From CAZUMW01 sp964621615 (GTDB lineage: Bacteria > Desulfobacterota > WTBG01 > CAIYCZ01 > CAIRTM01): 64,000 bases of DNA. A program made the translations under genes and the position numbers. Shown here in pieces: positions 60,027-64,000 of this stretch (its first letter is position 1; every line of letters begins with the position of its first letter). The stretch is taken from positions 1-64,000 of the forward strand of contig CAZUMW010000001.1 of NCBI GenBank assembly GCA_964621615.1, written 5' to 3'. The notes under the pieces are model-generated. The model worked only from the letters and a program-made list of their open reading frames with translations. It searched no databases and was not told the DNA's origin.

Positions 60027-61700
60027 TCAGGAGCTTACCTGTTTTTTTGCCTGAAGGTATGCGCCGCAGGACAGGTAGATCAGCACAAATCCGCTCATCA
60101 GAATAAGCCCGCCCACAACCGTCAGAATCCAGTTGCTGTCCCGTATATAGCTTATGATGTTCCATATCATAGCGTATATTGTCGTAATTGCCACCAGCAC
60201 CAGCGGAATAGTGATAAACCATCGCTTTGTCTTGCGCTTCACCAGATAGATTGTGATGGTGGCAAAGACAAGCGAGGCCAGAAGCTGATTTGTGGTGCCG
60301 AACAGCGGCCAGAGCAGAAGTCCCGCGGGCTTGCCGCCGTAAGTGCCCATGGCAAGCATGAATGCCAGGCCCGCACAGATCCCGGATCCCACATAGCGGT
60401 TTTTCAGGACCGGCGTTTTGTGCTGATCCCCGAACTCGGCGACAATATAGCGCCCGAGGCGGCACGCGGAGTCGAGTGTGGTCATGGCAAATGCAATAAT
60501 AATGAGCGCGATAAAGGTTTTTCCGATTTTGACCGGTATGCCCAGCGGAGCAATGAACAGTGCCGAGCCGTCGACAAAGGCAGTCAGCTTTGCACCAAGG
60601 CCTGCGGCTGCGGTCCAGCTTTTGTAATGCCCCATCCAGTCCCCTGTGCTGTCAAAGCCCGCTGTGCAGGCGACAACCGCACACAGCGCAAGTGCCGATT
60701 CGCCGATCATTCCGCCGTACGCGACAAAGGGCGCATCCTGCTCGCTGTTCAGCTGCTTTGAGGATGTTCCGGAAGACACGATCGAGTGAAATCCTGACAG
60801 AGCGCCGCAGGCGATGGTGATGAATAAGAAGGGCCACATAGGCGGTGCGCCGGGTACGCTGAGCCGTATGGCCGGGGCATCCATTGCCGGAGCGGACACG
60901 ATAATCCCCACAAAAAGAAGCAGCAGGCCGGCATACAGCTTGAATGACTCCAGATAATCCCGGGGCTGGAGCAGCAGCCAGACGGGAAGAACCGACGCGA
61001 CCAGGCTGTATACCGCAAGCAGCATAATCCATGTCGATTTTGCAGAGCCGATAATGCAGCTTTCAGGCAGTTGGTACGGATGATCTGCTCCCCACCAGAT
61101 GGCAAGCGCCATCAGTATAATGCCTACCGTGCTTGCCGGCCCCAGGCCGATATTTGTTCGGTATATCAGCACCCCGATGGCGATGGCGATCACCATGAGG
61201 GAAAATACGGGAAAGACCACTTCCGGGTATTCGATCAGCAGGCCGGCGATAACCAGAAGAAACACGGCAAGCACCAGCACGAGCACGAAAAACATGATAA
61301 TCATGTAGGCGGTTGTTGCCTTTCTGCCGAGCATTTCCCCGGCGATATCACCGATTGAGCGGGCGCGGTTTCTTACCGACAGTACCAGAGCGCTTAAATC
61401 ATGGACGCAGCCCATGAGCACGGCTCCGAATACCACCCACAAAAAAGCAGGAACCCATCCCCATATGACGGCAAGCGCCGGCCCCACAATCGGTGCGGCG
61501 CCGGCAATAGAAGCAAAATGATGACCGAACAGCACGTACTTATTGGTTGGAAGATAGTCGACACCATCCTTCATAGTATGAGACGGTACCGGGGCCGACG
61601 GGTCGAGCCGGAAGATTTTATCGGCAAGATACCGGGCATACAGCCGGTACCCCAGGACGTATAATATAAGACCGCTGACGGTGATGAGTATTGCCTTCAT
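60027..61700 (-). CDS. cstA: Carbon starvation protein A, peptide/pyruvate transporter
   Basis: 557 residues with about 14-16 transmembrane helices. LADKIFRLDPSAPVPSHTMKDGVD-type N-terminus, FGHHFASIAGAAPIVGPALA and FHSIVSSGTSSKQL are CstA family signatures. CstA/BtsT proteins import peptides or pyruvate during carbon limitation. The motif GHHFASIAGA is complete and the length is near that of the shorter CstA group. A consensus promoter lies upstream. Which of the two substrates is used cannot be told. Confidence 0.92.
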   Translation of the reverse strand: MKAILITVSGLILYVLGYRLYARYLADKIFRLDPSAPVPSHTMKDGVDYLPTNKYVLFGHHFASIAGAAPIVGPALAVIWGWVPAFLWVVFGAVLMGCVHDLSALVLSVRNRARSIGDIAGEMLGRKATTAYMIIMFFVLVLVLAVFLLVIAGLLIEYPEVVFPVFSLMVIAIAIGVLIYRTNIGLGPASTVGIILMALAIWWGADHPYQLPESCIIGSAKSTWIMLLAVYSLVASVLPVWLLLQPRDYLESFKLYAGLLLLFVGIIVSAPAMDAPAIRLSVPGAPPMWPFLFITIACGALSGFHSIVSSGTSSKQLNSEQDAPFVAYGGMIGESALALCAVVACTAGFDSTGDWMGHYKSWTAAAGLGAKLTAFVDGSALFIAPLGIPVKIGKTFIALIIIAFAMTTLDSACRLGRYIVAEFGDQHKTPVLKNRYVGSGICAGLAFMLAMGTYGGKPAGLLLWPLFGTTNQLLASLVFATITIYLVKRKTKRWFITIPLVLVAITTIYAMIWNIISYIRDSNWILTVVGGLILMSGFVLIYLSCGAYLQAKKQVSS

Positions 61701-61747
61701 CTGTATATTCCTTTTGTAAAAATGATTTTTTTTACTATCTTTGATAT

Positions 61748-61776
61748 ACTTTATATGCAGTCAATAATATTGTCAA
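61748..61776 (-). promoter_or_regulatory. Candidate sigma70 promoter for cstA
   Basis: On the minus strand TTGACA (61776-61771), 17 bases, TAAAGT (61753-61748), about 45 bases before the cstA ATG. The region is very AT-rich. Confidence 0.55.
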
Positions 61777-61801
61777 TATTCAATGAAAAGCTGGAGCGAT
61801 T

Positions 61802-63475
61802 ATGAAACCATGTCTGTTTTGTATCATTGCGTGTGCAGTATGGGGGCTGTGTCTCAGTTCGTGCATCCTGTCACCTCCCCTGGTTCCGGAAGAGCCGGGA
61901 CCGCCTGCCGCGGCAGAGCCGCTGCCCGCCACGGTGACTGTCGAGGCGATATCCATTCCTGCAGAGGCTCCCCGAGGCAACGGCACTCCCCCGGATGCCT
62001 GCGACAGCATAACCTTTCTGCGGTTCCGCCCGGAAACGCAAACGGGTGACCCGAAACCGGTTCGGGCGGTTCTTCTGATGATACCCGGTTATCTGGGCGG
62101 CGCGAACAATTTTTACTCATTCGGCAGACATCTGGTCGCTCTGGCCGAGCAGGCGGGTGAGGGGTCTGTTGAGGTGTGGGCGTTTGAGCGGCGCCCGAAC
62201 TGCCTTGAGGATCTGACCGGAATGAACGCCGCCGAACAGCTGGGGGACCCCGATGTTGCACTTGATTATTACTACAACGGCCGGACAATCAACGGCTCCG
62301 CATTCGCCGGCTTTCTCCAAAGCGGCGAGGCGCCGTATCTGTCAGAATTCGGTCTGCAGCTCGTTATGGAGGACATCTACCGGATAGCCGTTCATATGAT
62401 GCCCGACCGCGAGGACCGCGCGCGGTGTCTTTTTGTGGGCGGCCATTCGCTTGGCGCCTATCTGAGCGCGCTGTTTGCCGGGTGGGATTTTGACAATAAC
62501 ACTGAAACGACAGCAGATGCCGGGTTTAAAAACTGTGCCGGGCTGATAGGGCTTGACCGGCCGCTGGAAACGATAGCGGGCAGCATAGAGGAGTCGCAGT
62601 ATGTGCTGGAGCTGGCGGCTCTGCGCCAGGGAACCGCGGGGCGCCTTGATGTGCTGCCCGGGATAAGCTTTCCGCCGGAAGCGCTTGCCATTCCGGAAAT
62701 GCTGGGCCTTTATGCGGCGCGCTTTCCGGACAATGAGTCCGGCTTTTTTCAGAAGGCCGCCGTTTCTTCTGAAACGGAGGCGCTCGTCCGGCTGTTTCAG
62801 TCACAAAGCATTGCCGGCTATTTTGCCGGGCCCGATAATTTTTATGAGCGCAGGTTCACCAATGAAGCGATGCTCGGCATATTTCTCGATGACAATTTTC
62901 AGCCGGTAACTATCGGCAGGATGAGCATGGGGTTTCTTGCCGGCGGCCCTGTTGCACGGCGTCGATTCCCGGGGCAGCTGCTTGAAGAGCTCAGGCTGAA
63001 CACCCTTTTTGACGCCGAGAACATTTTTGTGGCTTGCGGGGATAACGAGTCACTGTATCGGTGGGCCAATTTTGATACTGTCGGCACAAGCGCGGACCCG
63101 CTATACCAGGACTGCTCAGGGATGGTTACGCTGACGACTGTGAACGAGGAGGTAACGGATATACAGGAGGCCGCCGCTGCGATGTATGCCGGCCCGCTTA
63201 ATTTTTTCGAGTGGTATTTTCCCGCGCGGCTGCGCCTTGATATAGAGGCGGCCGGAGCCGATTACAGCAAAAGCTACGGCCTGTGGCTCTGTTATGCGGA
63301 TGCGCTTGACGGAGTTCCGAAATATGAGCTGCTGGAGGAAGATGTCGAGGGGTATGATCATCTTGACTTTCTTCTGGCCGCTGCCGACCGTCCGCAGCGG
63401 CGGGAAAACGAGGTCCTGAAGCCGTTGCTTGAATTTGTGCTTTCCCTCAGCGACGGCACCGTTACTGTGCCATGA
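61802..63475 (+). CDS. Alpha/beta-hydrolase lipoprotein
   Basis: 557 residues. The signal peptide ends with lipobox LSSC (Cys21), followed by a proline-rich linker. The hydrolase core has LMIPGYLGGANNFYSFGRH as the oxyanion region and GGHSLGAYLSALFAGWDF as the nucleophile elbow (GHSLG). A candidate catalytic His is in YDHLDFL near the C-terminus (about residue 520). It has large insertions between the core strands. The substrate is unknown; a surface-anchored esterase/lipase is likely. It is divergent from cstA. Confidence 0.8.
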   Translation: MKPCLFCIIACAVWGLCLSSCILSPPLVPEEPGPPAAAEPLPATVTVEAISIPAEAPRGNGTPPDACDSITFLRFRPETQTGDPKPVRAVLLMIPGYLGGANNFYSFGRHLVALAEQAGEGSVEVWAFERRPNCLEDLTGMNAAEQLGDPDVALDYYYNGRTINGSAFAGFLQSGEAPYLSEFGLQLVMEDIYRIAVHMMPDREDRARCLFVGGHSLGAYLSALFAGWDFDNNTETTADAGFKNCAGLIGLDRPLETIAGSIEESQYVLELAALRQGTAGRLDVLPGISFPPEALAIPEMLGLYAARFPDNESGFFQKAAVSSETEALVRLFQSQSIAGYFAGPDNFYERRFTNEAMLGIFLDDNFQPVTIGRMSMGFLAGGPVARRRFPGQLLEELRLNTLFDAENIFVACGDNESLYRWANFDTVGTSADPLYQDCSGMVTLTTVNEEVTDIQEAAAAMYAGPLNFFEWYFPARLRLDIEAAGADYSKSYGLWLCYADALDGVPKYELLEEDVEGYDHLDFLLAAADRPQRRENEVLKPLLEFVLSLSDGTVTVP

Positions 63476-63483
63476 GAAAAGGG

Positions 63484-64000
63484 CTACGGGCACGCCCGGC
63501 TGCCGGCTGCCGACCGGTCGCGGGCGTGGGATGCCTGATGCATGAATGCCTCAATGCGCGTCTGGTCCCCGGACTGCCTGGTTCCGTCATATACCATTTT
63601 GAGTATGGGCAGATGGGGGTAGTCCCGTGCAAAGCGGCACAGCAGCGTGTTCACGATGGTGCCCGGCATGCAGTTGAAAGGAATGACATTCACTATGCCG
63701 TGGCACCCATGCTGGGCATATTCCACGCAGCGGCCCATGCTCAGCGTCGCCTCTCCGCGGATATCTTCCGGCAGGTAGGGCCCGCACAGGTGCATGACTT
63801 CTGCCGTCGCCGGCTCTGAGAAAAAGTGAGGTATAGCGCCGGCGAACGCCTTTTTGATTTTTTTAACCTCTCGATTTTGAATGCCGCCCTTAAATAGCTC
63901 CAGCAGGAAGCGGCTCAGCGGTCCGTCGCGCCTGAAATCCTTTCGGCGCTCCCAGTCCGTGTAGGATACCCATTCCTGCAGCGTGGGCATAACAACCTCT
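63484..64000 (-). CDS. Acyl-CoA dehydratase activase-related protein, C-terminal part
   Basis: Partial: the frame stays open to the window end (Glu-Val-Val before the first Met), so the start lies outside. The visible part has MHLCGPYLPEDIRGEATLSM, VNVIPFNCMPGTIVNTLLCR and MVYDGTRQSGDQTRIEAFMH, which matches the DUF2229 domain at the end of 2-hydroxyacyl-CoA dehydratase activase-type proteins. These proteins carry an iron-sulfur centre and occur mostly in anaerobes. The whole gene is probably much longer; the role here is unknown. Confidence 0.85.
   Translation of the reverse strand, partial: EVVMPTLQEWVSYTDWERRKDFRRDGPLSRFLLELFKGGIQNREVKKIKKAFAGAIPHFFSEPATAEVMHLCGPYLPEDIRGEATLSMGRCVEYAQHGCHGIVNVIPFNCMPGTIVNTLLCRFARDYPHLPILKMVYDGTRQSGDQTRIEAFMHQASHARDRSAAGSRACP

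Overview
The window looks like a chromosome segment from a Gram-negative anaerobe, most likely Desulfobacterota (the old Deltaproteobacteria). The reasons are an LPS inner-core heptosyltransferase pair, the rpsU-dnaG-rpoD operon order, DUF89 and TIGR02757 genes, an acyl-CoA dehydratase activase-type protein at the right edge, and very large secreted repeat proteins. This placement is inference; there is no rRNA in the window. No CRISPR array and no prophage were seen. One tRNA gene (Met, CAT) is present.

Layout. 1-2270: a small accessory patch with a truncated VapC gene, a complete UPF0175/DUF3368 toxin-antitoxin pair lying between two ~245-bp near-identical direct repeats, and palindromic intergenic repeats. 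2272-10810: an envelope/LPS region in two opposing blocks. The minus block holds a DegT aminotransferase, a WaaP-like kinase, two glycosyltransferases and a lipid kinase; the plus block holds heptosyltransferases I and II and a WaaE-like glycosyltransferase. 10807-23702: a housekeeping block on the plus strand: rsmI, ptsI, rpsU-dnaG-rpoD, tRNA-Met, a zinc-ribbon coiled-coil protein, RNase HI, mutS and mutL. 23713-30080: a chemoreceptor, an HDOD protein, a DUF89 protein, a TIGR02757 protein, an AIM24-family protein and a UbiE/MenG methyltransferase.

30081-54616 is the accessory core. A 1969-residue secreted transglutaminase/RHS protein ends in an AT-rich hydrophobic tail that looks like an exchangeable toxin tip, followed by a small membrane protein (candidate immunity). 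Then come a RAYT/Y1 transposase unit with inverted ends, a decayed second copy of that unit, a RecQ-helicase/phosphoribosyltransferase plus DprA pair (probable anti-phage system), and another small membrane protein. After these come a three-gene membrane/lipoprotein module and a 3027-residue secreted protein built from alpha/alpha-toroid repeats, CARDB-like domains, PKD-like domains and a terminal choice-of-anchor-A-like domain. A ~100-nt two-hairpin element stands just upstream of the RHS gene, the NHL gene and the giant gene. A fourth copy lies inverted near 59.6 kb.

55357-64000: an esterase, a split permease, small secreted proteins (one behind a leader that resembles a class I cyclic-di-GMP riboswitch with an overlapping terminator), a cstA/DUF202 pair, an alpha/beta-hydrolase lipoprotein, and the C-terminal part of a CoA-activase-family gene running off the right end.

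The most interesting signals are the repeated two-hairpin element before surface-protein genes, the RHS tip/immunity/transposon patch that carries the RecQ-PRTase/DprA pair, the architecture of the giant protein, and several RNA structures: the GEMM-like leader, the structured 3' region near 57.8 kb and the occluded ribosome-binding site of rpsU.
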